From: Girardinichthys multiradiatus
Taxonomy: Eukaryota; Chordata; Actinopteri; Cyprinodontiformes; Goodeidae
Reading direction: 5' to 3'
Assembly: GCF_021462225.1 (NCBI RefSeq)
Contig: NC_061804.1
Span: 13,026,740 to 13,090,739 of the forward strand
Length of the DNA: 64,000 bases
How positions within the stretch are numbered: the first letter of the stretch is position 1; each line of letters begins with the position of its first letter. Shown in pieces: positions 47,700-60,560 of this stretch. A program made the position numbers and the translations under genes. A model generated the notes under the pieces. That model did not search any database. It saw only the letters and a list, made by a program, of their open reading frames with translations, and was not told the origin of the DNA.

Positions 47700-48742
47700 A
47701 AAATTACACTGAATCGGGCACTTAGACAGGTTCTGTGTACATTTACATTATCCAGATCCAGATATTTAATTTCTCAAAATATACAACCATCTTATTTTTG
47801 AAAATTTGTTTTCCCAATAAAAGCACCAACTATACCCAATCTACTATCTAGATGCACATTTTGTCCCCAGGAATACATTTTGTCATAAAAGGCCATGTGA
47901 TGATGAACGATCAAGTTAGAGAATGCCTGCAGATGCTGTTATCTGTGTTGCAGAAACCTCCATTTCCACTAAATCAATCATAAATCATGTAAACACTCCA
48001 TTTATTCACCTAAATTACAGCAAAGACCCCTATGGCTCTAATAAAAGTGAGGCACGGAGGGTGTATACCTGAAGTAATCTTTGAACAGCCTGGCTAATCA
48101 GACTAAATCTTACGTTGCCTGGAACTTCACCTTCAGGATCACACATAGAGCTCAAACACAGCAATCATGGCTTTGCTGGTTCTCCTTCCAAATCACATTT
48201 ATAGTCACTGATCTTGACATAAAGGAATGACTTTGGGGACACAAGAAGCTTAAATGGACAGCTGGCAAACCTGCTTATTATGGAGCTAATTTAGGCTTGT
48301 TCTACTCATGATCTGTCCCTGCTACACCTGCCTGAAAGCATAAATGTCTACTCTGTCCTCCTGTTGGAGGACTGTCTTTATTCTGTGTCCTTCACCTCAC
48401 TCCTCCTCAACTGCTGTCAGTTAAAGTCAATTTTTTATCAGAGCAAAAACCAATCATCAGTAATTTAGGAAAAATGCAGCAAAAATCCCACCAAGATTTG
48501 GAGAAACCCATTTGATTGAAAAGATAGCATTGACCCCAAGAGGGGGATGTTTTAAAGCGAGTCAGCAAATTCTTTGTGCTGAAGTATGTGTACATTATGG
48601 AAATGCATTCGACAAGCTAGCATTGATAAACATTAAAGACATGCTCCACTGGGGTTAGCAATAATTGAGGTTTCCAGTCAAAGGACAGTTAACTTTGTTT
48701 GCCTGCATGGATATAATTATATTGTCATTTTAAATGTAACAC
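47700..48742. other. Unassigned DNA
   Basis: No gene is seen. 48010-48240 has more balanced composition than its surroundings but no motif I can name. Confidence 0.45.
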
Positions 48743-48790
48743 ATTTAATTTCATTCAATGATTTATTTGTATAGTGCACTAAAACATTCT
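48743..48790 (-). mobile_element. Possible decayed L2 tail
   Basis: TTCATTCAATGATTTATTTG followed by TATAGTGC resembles the reverse of an L2 3' tail (ATTCAATTCAG-TTTTATTTATATAGCGC). It is short and imperfect. Confidence 0.35.
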
Positions 48791-49454
48791 AGTTTTTAAA
48801 AGCAATAAACCGAATCTGTGAGAAATGGAAACATGTTGCTTTGTTTGCTACAACTACAGTTTGTTTTAAACAGGTCTTAGATGTTCGAGTCCAGTATTTA
48901 GCAGCATTTTTTCAACAAGGCAGCAGCTATACATTCTTTAAGCCAGATTCCTGGACATGTACACACAAAACAGATTAAAACCCTGAGCTGTCTCTCTAGT
49001 TGTGCTGCTACGGGCTGCAGTATGTGACTACTTTTCATCGATCTGCTATTTTTCTCCTGCTCCTTTGTATTGGTACATTATTACTGTTTTTTTTCTGTTT
49101 CCACAGAAAGTTCAGCTGACCCAGTGATCCGATGTTTAATTGTGACTTGTTCCTGGGTGATTGTTTGACTTTCACAGTAGTTTTTCCAGTAGCAAGTACC
49201 TCTGGCATAGTGCCCTGGGTTTAGCTGGGTCTCTTAGTTGGTCAGAGCAATTGGTGGAGCTATTTCTGCCATTAATTATGTTTATTTCCATTCTTGCCCA
49301 TGGGAAAGTACTTGTGACTCAGTGCCTATGTTTGGCTGCGTCTCCTTCATTGAAAAATGATTGATTTAAATAGAATTTAATTAGATTTTATATAAAAATA
49401 TACAGACTAATTCACGTGTACATTGTAAATCAAAGCTATTAGTCTTGCTTTGAG

Positions 49455-49502
49455 ATGACAATTGTTGTGAATTAGTATTGCATAAATACACTGAATTGAA
49501 CT
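49455..49502 (+). mobile_element. Decayed L2 3' tail
   Basis: TTGTTGTGAATTAGTATTGC followed by ATAAATACACTGAATTGAA matches the tail at 20325-20365 with several changes. Upstream sequence (48990-49450) shows only loose similarity to the L2 3' UTR. Confidence 0.55.
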
Positions 49503-51649
49503 TATTCACTTTTTTTACAACTCTATTGCCATATTTCTTTTCCCATTATAACACACCTCAAACTTTCATACTAACCAAATAAGTTGGATTTAATGTTTTT
49601 TTTTAATCTGGTTTACAATGTCCTGAAGGGTGTCTACAGCAGGTTTTGAGGACTGAATCTGAGGACAACCTTGTACTGGTTAGGGAGCAATTGGCAGCAT
49701 TGAGAAAAAAAAACATCTGTCTTCAGAGATGATTTTCTAACAACAAATCAAATTGATTCCTGCTTTTGCAGCAGGTTTGTTTGACTGTTTAATAGATTGA
49801 TTCCACCAAGAGTGGCACATTCAGCTTTTTGGTTTAGTAGGCAATTAATTTTACACTTAACGCTGGTCTGGATAGCCTTCTTCACTCAATAAATGAAATC
49901 ATGATATGAATTTTGTCAGATAATCTTTGACAAAGAGTGACAAAAGGGCAGTAAAAGATGTTTTTAATTATGAAAACTTTTTTCACACCACTAAATATTG
50001 ACTTTATCTGTTTCCCTTTGCCGTATAAACCATAGAAAAATGTTTTGTTTTGCTTTGACGAAATAAAAATAAAATACTCTCAATAATACAGTTTTAACGT
50101 GCTGCCTTTCATAAAGTCACATTGGGAAATGTGCTTGTGATATACAAAAAGAATCATTCATCATGCATACTCTGTATTTGCACGCTTATTAATGTGGGTC
50201 TACTTAGCGTGTGACTGTGCAGGGATAAGACTTGTGTCTACATGTCTGACTGAGTTTGGGCTTGTGCCAGCAAAAGGCAAGTGTTTAAAGAGCTGCTTTA
50301 CGAACAATAAAAGCTAAGCAAACAGATAAATAGAACACTGTGAGAAAAAGGACTGAACGAATGCAGAAGAAGAGCGCTGACCCATTGACTGTAATGAGAG
50401 TGAGTTCGGGGGAGATGACTTGAAGTGGTGCTCAAGAGGAGGGCTAAACGTGGAGAAACTGAACGTGCTGAACAGCAAGAGGCCAGAAATAATTAGCTGA
50501 CACTGGTAGCTGAGCGAAACAGCCTCTCTTGTTACTCTCACTGTGGGGAAGGCACAAGGGATGTTATCATAACACATGCTTACCAAAAGGGCTAGAGGCT
50601 TGCATGTAAAGATTAGACCAGTGATATAAATGCTAATTGTCATTTAGTATAACATTTACCAACACAAGTTCAAATCCCCGGTCGAGATCTTGTACATAAA
50701 GTATAACAGCAGGCAGACGGCAGGAGTGGTGCCAGCGGGACTCGGTGGAACAAGAGAAGGAAAAGAGGCAGGAAGAAAAGTGTACCTAGAATAATAATGA
50801 TCATTTTAAGCTTTTCTGATAAATGAATTTGATTTCCTGTCAGTTATGCTGAGCATGCCAATCAACACAGATATGGTGTGGAATTATGTTTTTAAAGCAC
50901 AGCTTTATCAAGAGGTCCATTGGGTTTTTTGCACAAAAATAAAAAAACTTGTTTAACATAGTAACAGAGGATTTTCCATATGGCCGAAAATATTCATATT
51001 CAGGATTTTGGTAAGAAAGATTTGCATTTCCATTTCATTTTCTGTTTGTTCCTTTCAAACATCTAAGAAGACTATTGACCTGCTTGCCTAAGTCCCATAT
51101 ATCAGTTAGAAAGTTTAAGAGAAATTCTTCATAAATCCATCAAAGTATGCTTTCCAGGCTGACTTTCATCCTGTTTCAGTAAACCATTTTATAATGATCT
51201 GAGGCTACTTATTCTTTAATAGAGAAGAAGTCAGAGTGCCATTAGTCATCATCTATTCACTCATCTCTCCCATCCAAGGCTAGATTTTATAAAAGTTCTT
51301 ACTGTTTTTAAAATTACTCTGTTTTTTTTTATTTATAATGGATTTTTTGCAAACGTATTTCATAAATTTCCAAGGAACATTAATAAGCCAACACAATAAA
51401 AATGAATTATATGGGGTATGAAAGATGACTAGATTTTACCTGAAGATTTTGGTTCAGTTAACCGCAAAATATTTACATCACTCCTATAGGCTGTGATTCT
51501 TTGGACGAATTTCCAGACCAGAAAAGAACGTGGAAATATCAGCTTCCACACTTTAAATGGGATAATATTGAATTCAAATTGAAAAATACTTTATAAATCA
51601 AAGGGGAATTAAATGTTGTTGTAACTCATATTATATGGGTTCCTTCAAA
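49503..51649. other. Unassigned DNA
   Basis: No gene or clear repeat. At 50660-50690 a GTTCAAATCCCCGG tract looks like a polymerase III B-box, but no A-box or tRNA fold accompanies it. Confidence 0.45.
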
Positions 51650-52160
51650 GATGTGTTGTATATGCTGATGGCTGTGGGCAGGGAGGATCTGTGGAGGTCT
51701 GTATTACAGCGGATATGAAGAAGCCTCTGAATGAAGCTATGTCTTCAATCAGATTTGGTTATCCCTAATGTTCTTCGTTTTATGAAGAATCCTTCTTTGC
51801 ACAGTGATCTCCAGAGGAGTCCCCAGAACAGAGCCAGCCTTCTTTATTAGCTTGTTGAGCTTTTTTAAGTCCCTGGCTCTGATGCTGCTACCCAGCAGAT
51901 GATAGCAGAAGAGATCACATTCTCCACAACTGACTTATAGAAGATATGGGGCACCTTGCTGGAAACACTAAAGAACCCAAGCTTCCTAAAGTTTGCTCTG
52001 TCCCTTGTTGTAGACGGATAATAATATAAACGTAGCTGCAACTTCGTCTTCCAAAGATTAGCAGGATAGCCTGAAGAAATTGACTCCAGCCATGTACTGT
52101 TTGCTAGCATATTTAGCCGCTTGTCAACTCCAATGGCTGAAAAACAAAGGTACATTTACT
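51650..52160 (-). pseudogene. LINE reverse transcriptase C-terminal fragment
   Basis: On the minus strand a 96-codon frame (52155-51865) includes IFYKSVVENVISSAIICW, typical of the C-terminal region of CR1/Rex-like LINEs. After a stop near 51865 the sequence continues, decayed, through an LKKLNKLIKKAGSVLGTPLE-like part to about 51700. It is a 5'- and 3'-truncated remnant of a LINE family different from the L2 and Rex1-like copies. Confidence 0.7.
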
Positions 52161-53712
52161 ATTTAGGTGACGTTATCCTGGCATTTCCTATGCCTTTTAA
52201 ATTACAGAGAGAACATCAGTTGGGTATTGGACTATTTTTACCTGACGGTTTTCTGAGAATGCTGTCAGGGATGTAAACCCCGGGATGTCAGAAACGGCTG
52301 TATTATTACCAAACATAAAAGGACGTAACTTCTTTTAATTATTCTTGAAATCTAAACTCATACCTGATCTGTTCTTAGCAGTGCTGTTATTTTAAGAAGT
52401 AGATGTTTTCTATCTGGCAGCCAGTCTGGCAGCAAAGCATAATGAGAGGTGGGGGATTTTTTTCTGTGGACATTTTGTTGACAAAATCACACGGGCAAGT
52501 ATACAGGCTTTCCCCCAGCTGCACATTCATCTTGATTCCTCATCTTTTGGTATGAGTCCACTGAATTGCTGATCTTGTTCCCACTTTGGGTGGATGCACC
52601 TGCCAAAGCCACAAGTTAAGATTGGTTGGATTACAGGTGCAGCCACAAAAAGTGAATCAAGTAGTCATGTTTGGACATCAGCGACCATAGAAGTGCCTCA
52701 CCTGCCTCTCCTGACTGCACGTCACTGCATCATAGCTGTGTCATCATGTAAAATATTTACATGGCACCTTGTTAGAAGTTAAACAGCAGATTTGAAACTG
52801 TATTCCTACTAATAAGGTGTAATTTAAATTGATCAGGGTGAGCTGCTACGAAAAGAAGCTTTAATTATATGCTGTTGTTTCAAGAACCTTTAAAGAACTG
52901 AAATTATTTTAAGTTATTAAATTTGTTTCAATAAAACAATTAGCAAAAATGGATCATTTTCTGACGCTATATCACAAGAGCTCCGTTACAATATCCGGTA
53001 GGATACTATCTTTGAAGTATTAGGCATTTACACTTTGTGTATCAACAACATATTTGGCCAGTTGGATGGACTATAACTGCCCTTAATGTCTACACCTGAG
53101 GTATGTTTTTAGGGACTGAAACACTAAAGCCCACAGAGAGTGGTGTAGACTTTGTGTAATGGTAATGAGAGGAAAAAAAGATTATCTCAAAAAAAAAAAA
53201 AAAAAAAATGGGCCAGTCGTAATTCATACTATCATCACAATTTTCAACAATAGTATTGCAAGTAAATATTTTCCAGATACCGTGCAGCCCTGCTGTCAGG
53301 TGACCCCCAAGTGTGACAGACATGACAACAGCCATCTTCCCTCTTTGTTTTTGGTGTTTCAGTGACTGTGCTACATCGCCACATGCAGGCCTGGCATTGT
53401 ACAAAAAAAGTACGCATGGAGAAGTGCCTCTGTCTGCTCTGTCCTAGGATCAAACTGGGATGTGTGCAATTAATCCTGAGTCTGTCTATATGCTTTGATT
53501 AAATTAAACCATTTTGTCTTGTAAAGTGAGTTGATATTAGATTTGTTATAAACTCGCACTACTAAAACACATTCTGTACATTTCTAATTATAGCATAATT
53601 TATAAAAAATAAAGCCATGTTTATACAAGAAACATAATAGAAACTTGCTAAACAGGGCAGCATCTAATAAAATAAAAAATAAAAAATATATGAAAATAAA
53701 CACAAAGGAATA
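52161..53712. other. Unassigned AT-rich DNA
   Basis: No gene is seen. A poly(A) run of about 18 lies at 53190-53208 without an element I can place in front of it. Confidence 0.45.
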
Positions 53713-53800
53713 CTTCAGAATCATAATCAACTTTAATAGCCAAGTTTGTGAGTATAAACAAGGAATTTCACTTTGATTTCCATCGCTCAAATCGTTTATC
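53713..53800 (-). mobile_element. Rex1-like LINE, 3' tail only
   Basis: The plus strand reads CAGAATCATAATCAACTTTA followed by ATAGCCAAGTTTGTGAGTAT and AACAAGGAATTTCAC. This is the reverse of the Rex1-like tail with a few changes (the AATAAAG signal is now ATTAAAG). Confidence 0.65.
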
Positions 53801-55048
53801 ATATATCAAATACTTGACACAAAACTGGAAATAACTTTTTTATTTGAAACATCAGATCAACCTTTAGAGTACTAATTCTAAACCTTGTATATGATGTATA
53901 TATATCATATTGTATATGAACTACTTTCCAACCTTGCTTTAAAAAAAAACTACATGTATAATATTTTAGTTTTTGTGTTGAAAGACAGTACATCTAAATA
54001 GACAGTTTATTCCTGGAAAATGAAGGGAAAAAGTAAATAAAATTCATGTCTCAAGATACCATTAAAAATACCAAGTTGTTCTAACAGCTTATAAAATATA
54101 TATGTTTTCCTACTAGAAAAGCATACCTAAAAATGTGTCATATCTGGAGTAATGTTTTGAGAGACGTGCCTAAATAAATCCCAACATTTAAAAACTAAAA
54201 TTGCAAATTGAAGATAGTATACATGCGTTCAAATAACTGGATTAAAATTCTTGCAATAATTAGCTAAGCAATTAGAGTGCCAAAATAGAAAAGATGGGAT
54301 GAGATACAAAGCAGGTGTAAGATTGAAACAACACAGCATTTTGCCAAAGACACATACCATTTGTCAACCAAGGTGGTGCAGGGCTAATGATTTATGCTTG
54401 TTTTGATTTGAAGCTGCAAGACACTCAGTAAGATAGCAACTTTATAAGTTTTTGTGGCTGAGGCTATAACATGAGAATATCAGTTAAAATGGAAAGAAGC
54501 AGCACGTTGCAAAACACAGAGATTAGGAGTCTGTGTTTAAAACTCCATACATGGACACAAGTCCAGTCCTTCAAGCTACAGTGCATGTAGTTTAACCTTA
54601 AATAGAATTAAATAACAATATAGGACAAAATAAGTAAACACCCCTCCTGCCACAGTAGCAGTGGCCTAGTCAAAACCTGGTACAAAGTCCTGCCAACAAA
54701 ACCCCAGTGAACTAAAGAAAATATCCAAGGAGTCAGCCAATGATCCTCTAAGATTATTTGGTAATCTAGGTCAAACTTTTGCTGCTGAAGCTGGTTTTAT
54801 GAACTACTCTGTTTTGGTGTCTTTTGTCATCTTATAGAATAATTACTGATCTGCTACCCCTTGAGTTGTTTTTCAGCTTAAGCTTTATTTACCCATATAA
54901 GCCAAATTTTATTTAATGCTTGAGACATATAATAAAAACCTAAAATTGGAGTGAGAAAAGTTTCATTTTTTTTTTTTACCATTACTTCTTACAGAAATGA
55001 GGACCATTTCAAATATCTCCAAAAGGAATGATGGTAGCAACCTTTAGA
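53801..55048. other. Unassigned AT-rich DNA
   Basis: No gene is seen. Local TA-rich tracts lie near 53890. Confidence 0.5.
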
Positions 55049-55464
55049 CAGTGGCGGTTCTAGACCAAATTTAACAGGGGGCCAGGGTGGGGCCAGTGTT
55101 TTTTCATGGGGTACAGAACAAAAGAATGAAACAAACAAACAAAAACAAAAAAACAACAGAGCAGTATTTCATCATTTTATGTAATAACTGCAGACCCCTG
55201 ATCTAGCAGATGAAAACTGTGATCTTATCTCAAAATGGCTGAGGCTAAAAGTACAACACCATACGTTTTAACTCATTGTTAAGGTAAAACTGTAAAGGTA
55301 AAAAAATAAAATTTGTCCAAATCATTTACAGTTTCTGTGCCAGCGCAAATCATCACAAGAAATTGATTTAGTATTATGTCTTCAATACAGGGGCCATACC
55401 AAGGGCCAGGACCAGTTTCACATTGGCACTGGCCCCCGCTGGCCCCTGTCTAGAACCACCCATG
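55049..55464. mobile_element. hAT-type miniature element
   Basis: 416 bp. The left end reads CAGTGGCGGTTCTAGACC. The right end, read inward, is CATGGGTGGTTCTAGACAGG. The adjoining 8-bp stretches are CCTTTAGA (55041-55048) and CCTTCAGG (55465-55472), six of eight matching, consistent with an aged hAT duplication. GGGGCCAG/CTGGCCCC tracts lie just inside both ends. No coding frame. Confidence 0.75.
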
Positions 55465-58211
55465 CCTTCAGGGTATGCTCTAATGCTGAGCCCCAACTGC
55501 TTCTTGCAAAGCAGTCCTGTGTTGATTGTGAACTTTGGTAGTTTCTGTGTTATTACTGATTTGTGTCTTTTCAGCCTGTTTCATTTATGTGCAGTGGATA
55601 TTTAGGTTCAGCGGTCGTGGAGCCACTCGTCTAGTGAGGAAAGGATTTACAGAAATGTCTAAAAGAAATCTGGATCTTTTGCATGTTAGAAACTCATAGG
55701 TTAAACAAACAACTGTAATTATTTTTTAGGATGAAATTATACCAAATATCTTAGTTTCAAAAAATGAAAGGGGAGGATCTGTATTTATGACAGCTGACAC
55801 CATGTTAATGTAAACACAGTGTAGCCTCTACCATAAAAAATGCTGATCAGTCAGGTCTGTCTATAAAGAAGTAGTTAAAGTTAGAAATAGGATTTTGTTC
55901 TTTAAATAGTGAAATTTGTTGTCAAGCAATCTAGAGACCAGATTTTAAAAACCAGACTTCTAAAAGCTTCAAACCCAGAACTTCAAAGCCTTCAATGTTA
56001 AGAAGGCTTAAACAACCTATTTTTAATTGTGTCTGAAGAAATACTACACACTGCCACACACATGCACATGTCTGCCAGTGTCTGATGTGTACAGATTCAC
56101 TTAAGGATACTTACTGATGCACATCTGCTATAACTCCTAAAGTGTGTTTATTATAGATTATTTAAAATAATGTTTTCAATCCCTTAATGTCACTTTAAAG
56201 TTGGTTTATAATATTAAGAAGAGTTTGTCTGTCAGGAAAGATGGATAGACAATAAAAAGACTATCATTAACTAAGTTGCCAGAATGCATTATTTCCCTTT
56301 CTAAACCCACTAAAAAAACATTAGGCAATAAAAAAAAAAGCTCTGCAGTGGACACAGTTTCATGGTCTTTAAAGTTAGCAAAGAAATGATGAAAGCTCTG
56401 CTTATTTCACAACAGTTATTCAGCAAAACCTTTCGTCTCATTTCAATTTTGCAATTTAGATGGGAATATTTCTCCATTATTTGAACAATTTAGATGGTGT
56501 AACACCTCACAGTAGTCCTTTTGAATATTTATGAGCTATCAGTAAGTTATCTATAGTAGATATCGGCCATGGTTATTTCAGTTTGGAGACATCCTTACAA
56601 CCAACCAGACTGAGGCCTTTTTCAGTCATGTAGAAAGATTTAAAGCCTTGAAATTTTGTATTTAAATGAACACTTTTAACTGCTATATTTACACTCAGGA
56701 AGGGCGGGTGTGAGGTTCTCCAGAACACTATGAAATTATAGTAACATTATTCGCAGTAATCTTTTGTTGTCCAGGATAAATGTCAAATTAAACGTGAAAA
56801 GGTTCTGAAATTCTATATCATGGTGTAATTTGTTTGCATTAGAAAAAATTGGTATTTTAAAAGGGCTTTATAGACTTTTTATATCTGCAGTACATTGCTA
56901 AAAGGGCAATGGAAAAAGTAATTAAGTTAGCATTTATCATCTGAACTGCTCTTAAATCTTGGGGCAAATCTACATTCATAAAGACACAATGCTCTGAGTT
57001 AGTAAAACTGATGTTTTATCTATTTTATTCATTCAAAGGCTAAATGTGCTTTCAGCAAGCTACAATGTTCAATTCTAACATTCCTTGTATAGCAGTTTTT
57101 TTTCTGGCATGCACATGGTGTTCATGCATTATATTCTTATTTATCTTTTTAATAATGCAATCTCAGCTTTTCATTCCAACGCAACCATGATCAGCTTTCA
57201 AAAGAGTACTTAAGTTCATGCTGTCTTTAGTTATCCAATTAAATCTGTGTATCTCCAATCTGCATTTCCTTTTTCTCAAAGTTGGCCTCACTTTCTTCTT
57301 TGGCTACTATAAAGAAGTGGATAATATGGTATAATAATGTTAAATGTTTCTGACCTTGCTGCCTCCAATTAGTAACATCACAAACAGCTTTATCTACCAC
57401 CATTTATGCCTATATTTATCAGCCCCAATCCTGCTGTTAACAAATGCAGCAAAAAGACAGACATCTATTCTTTCTTATAGAAGTTTGAGCATCATGGTTT
57501 ATATTAAAATATGTGTTTTTAGGCTAAATACAAACTTGAAAACCCTAACAGGTTCACAGACAACACTTCCAATGACATGTTTTTGATCGATGCCAAATAA
57601 TCACGAAGGCTTTCTTCTCTCCTGCACCCAGATACATTTTTTTTTAGAAATTGCATACTGCACTTAAGACTGCACTGGCAGCATCCAGCTTTGCATACTG
57701 CAGCTGGTAATCATATTCCTTTTATATTCAGTAAGATAAAATGGACTAAGAGCTGAGATCCATCAGGTGATAGGACCTACAGTGACTTTACTAGACACTG
57801 CAGGATCATTAGAGCCTTTAGACTTGATGGGATATTGTGTTTTTATGAGCTCTGTGCAGTAATCCATTAATAGGTCTGACATGCCATTAGGCTTTATTGA
57901 TGTCCAATACGTGGGTTCACATGAAAACACCATTATTTGTCATGATCAAAGTTTAACTCTAAGACAAATTGATTTAATGGCAGCATATGCTGCTGTGATC
58001 CCCGTCTGTAACCTTCAAACACAACAAGGTTGATGATACAAGTTGTACATACAAGTTGTACAATTAAACTAACTCAGACTGAGGTCACCCACATTACTTG
58101 ACACTTCTGGTTTATGTTCTTTTACATTTTCTTTATAAAACGTAAATACTCATTGGTTTTTATACTTTTCCACTCGCGTCTTTTTTTACAGCTGATGATA
58201 AATTACTTGTA
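55465..58211. other. Unassigned DNA with one conserved-looking block
   Basis: No gene is supported. 57690-58010 is listed separately. Confidence 0.45.
57690..58010. promoter_or_regulatory. Candidate conserved non-coding block
   Basis: Balanced composition, homeodomain-like cores (AATCCATTAATAGG, CATTAGGCTTTATTGATG) and no similarity to repeats I know. It stands out from the AT-rich decay around it. It may be a regulatory element of a distant gene. This rests on appearance only. Confidence 0.25.
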
Positions 58212-58213
58212 TA

Positions 58214-59465
58214 CAGTGCCTCAAAAAGCACTCATAACCCTTGAACATTTTCATATCAAAACTACATATTTCAATTTATTTTGTTAAAATTTAATGTAAG
58301 AACAAATTAATAAAATGTTATAAATAAAAATCTGAAAAACAAAAGTGCTGTGCATTTGTATTTGGCCCTCTTTACTATTATACACCTAAAGAAAATCCAG
58401 TGCAACCATTTGCTTCAATAAGTTACCTAATTAGTAAATAAAGTGCACCTGTGGGTGATTAAATCTCAGTATAAATACAGATTTATTTATTGTGAGAAGA
58501 CATCAGAGGTTGAAGAGAGCATTAGTAAACAAACTGCATCATAAAGATCAAGGTTCTGGAGGTGTTTAAAGGAGGATTAGGTTATAAAACATTATCCCAA
58601 ACTTTTAAAATCTCGGGTAGCGTTGTTCAATACATCGTCTGAAAATAGAAAGAGTGTGGCACAACTGCAAGCCGCTACCAAGATGTTGACATCCTGAATT
58701 GGCTGGCTTGGAAAGACGACATCATTCAGGACCAAGAGATCCATGGTAATTGTGAAAGAGCTGCAGAGATTCACAGCTAACATGTGGAAGTAGATGCTCT
58801 GGAGACTTAAGCTGAACTTTTGGGCCTACATGCAAAACAACAAGAGGTGGAAAAATAACACTGCACATTGCACTGAGCACACTATCCCCACAGTGAACCC
58901 TGGTGGTGGTAGCATCATACTGTGGGGATGATTTTCTTCAGCAGGGACAAGAAGCTGGTCAGGTTTAAATGAAAGATGGATGGTGCTATATAAAGGACAA
59001 TCGTAGAAGAAAACGTGTTAAATCCTGTAAAAAAGCTGAGTCTTGAGTAAGAGGTTCCCCACATTTAGCCACAGCTCCAGTCAAAGTCCAGACATAAATC
59101 CAGCTGAATGTTTTTGGCAACACTTGAAAATCCCTATTGAGATACTTTTTATTCAATATAACATATTTTTGAGAAATTTTGCAGAAAAAAAGCGTAACAA
59201 ATTTTATTTTCTTAATGTCCAAAGATGGTAGAGAGGTATCCCAAAAGACTTTCAGATGTAATTTATGTAAAAGGTTATTCTGCTTCATATTGACTGAATA
59301 CTGACTGAATACAAATGAAACCCTGTAACCTTTTGCTTACACATCACTACACTACTATGTGTTGGTTTCTAACATGCAACTCCAATAAAATACTTTGCAG
59401 TTTGTGGTTGTAACGGACAATATGTGAACAAGTTTAAGAGGCAAGCATAATTTTGCAAGGCTTCT
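58214..59465 (+). mobile_element. Old Tc1-like relic, near full length
   Basis: Flanked by TA (58212-58213 and 59466-59467). The left end reads CAGTGCCTCAAAAAGCACTC. The right end, read inward, is roughly AGAAGCCTTGCAAAATTATGC. The interior follows the whole transposase gene in order: AAGATCAAGGTTCTGG, GGTTATAAAACATTATCCC, GTGTGGCACAACTGCAA, GCAGAGATTCACAGCTAAC, ATCATACTGTGGGGATGA, AGTCAAAGTCCAGACATAAA (the glutamate region) and GGTATCCCAAAAGACTT. The part with the second aspartate is deleted near 59060, and no long frame is open. It is the most complete copy of the old family. Confidence 0.78.
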
Positions 59466-59467
59466 TA

Positions 59468-60560
59468 TGCTATATTAGGCTTTAGAAAGCAGCACTTTCT
59501 TCCTTCTGCATAAAATATTGTCTGCTTTAACAATCCCTTTTCATCAGGATTCTCATTGCTGAAGCCTCATTTATTAAAAGAGAATATATCTCTTTATTTG
59601 TTTAGAATTTTTAATGTGCTGAGTTAATGAGTTTCAGTACTTTCCAGTATACCCTCTGAACAACTTGCTTGTGTAGTCTTTTTTTCCACTAGCCTCTAGG
59701 GAAATTGAATATTTATTTGCCATTCTCTTAGGATTTTAGAAGTGTGAAGGAACATTAATAATTTCTCAAAACAAAAAATAGTTTTGTCATGTGTGCCAGA
59801 TAAGCATTTGGATGAGTTTCGAAGTGAGGTTACTAACTGGAAGAGGTTATAGAAATGTTATATTTTACTTCAGTTTCCAGTAAGTTTGATAACTAAAGCA
59901 CACGAGACAGATAAGAGAGAAAAAAAAACCAAATACTTTGTATTACCAAAGTTTAAACTCCTTTAATTCAAACAGTCCATTTACTACCAAAGTTGTGAGG
60001 GAAATCTGCAGAAATTTGGAAGATGTTTCTTACCAAACACAGTCTGTAATTTAGAGGCTTTTGGACAACATACTGTTGTGGAATTTTCTTATCAAAGTGG
60101 GTAGAAGTTGACTCACAACAAGAGAAAATCCGGACTTTGTCTTTATAAGTTTTATTCAAAGGCATTAAGCGTTTGAAGACCCTGTCACTGAGGTTAGTCA
60201 GTGAAGCAGAGCCACGAACACCATTTACACACAGTATTTATACCAAACATGACAGTGTTATCTCAACTTCAAAGAGTCTGTGTTTTATGACCCCAGACCC
60301 TTCTCGGGTTCAGAGGTGACAAAGTTATCTAGGAACAGACCCATCTGCACATCCTGAGGCATCACCCTAAAGCATGGGTTTTAACCATTAAACTTCTGAT
60401 AATGACTTTTACAGCCTCCTCCTCTAACACAGATGTTCCGAGGAGTGAGGTAACCTAAAAGTTATACACTTTGGAACACTTAATAAAAGAATTTCCATTA
60501 CAATACGAAATCACAATAAAATCAAACTGCAATATTAGCATGATGGGATGTTAAAGCTAA
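59468..60560. other. Unassigned AT-rich DNA
   Basis: No gene or clear repeat is identified. Confidence 0.45.

Noticed and set aside
50660..50690. B-box-like GTTCAAATCCCCGG as a tRNA or SINE
   Set aside because: No A-box at the right distance and no SINE body nearby.
53190..53208. Poly(A) run as the tail of a processed pseudogene
   Set aside because: The sequence in front has no recognisable gene content and no target duplication is visible.
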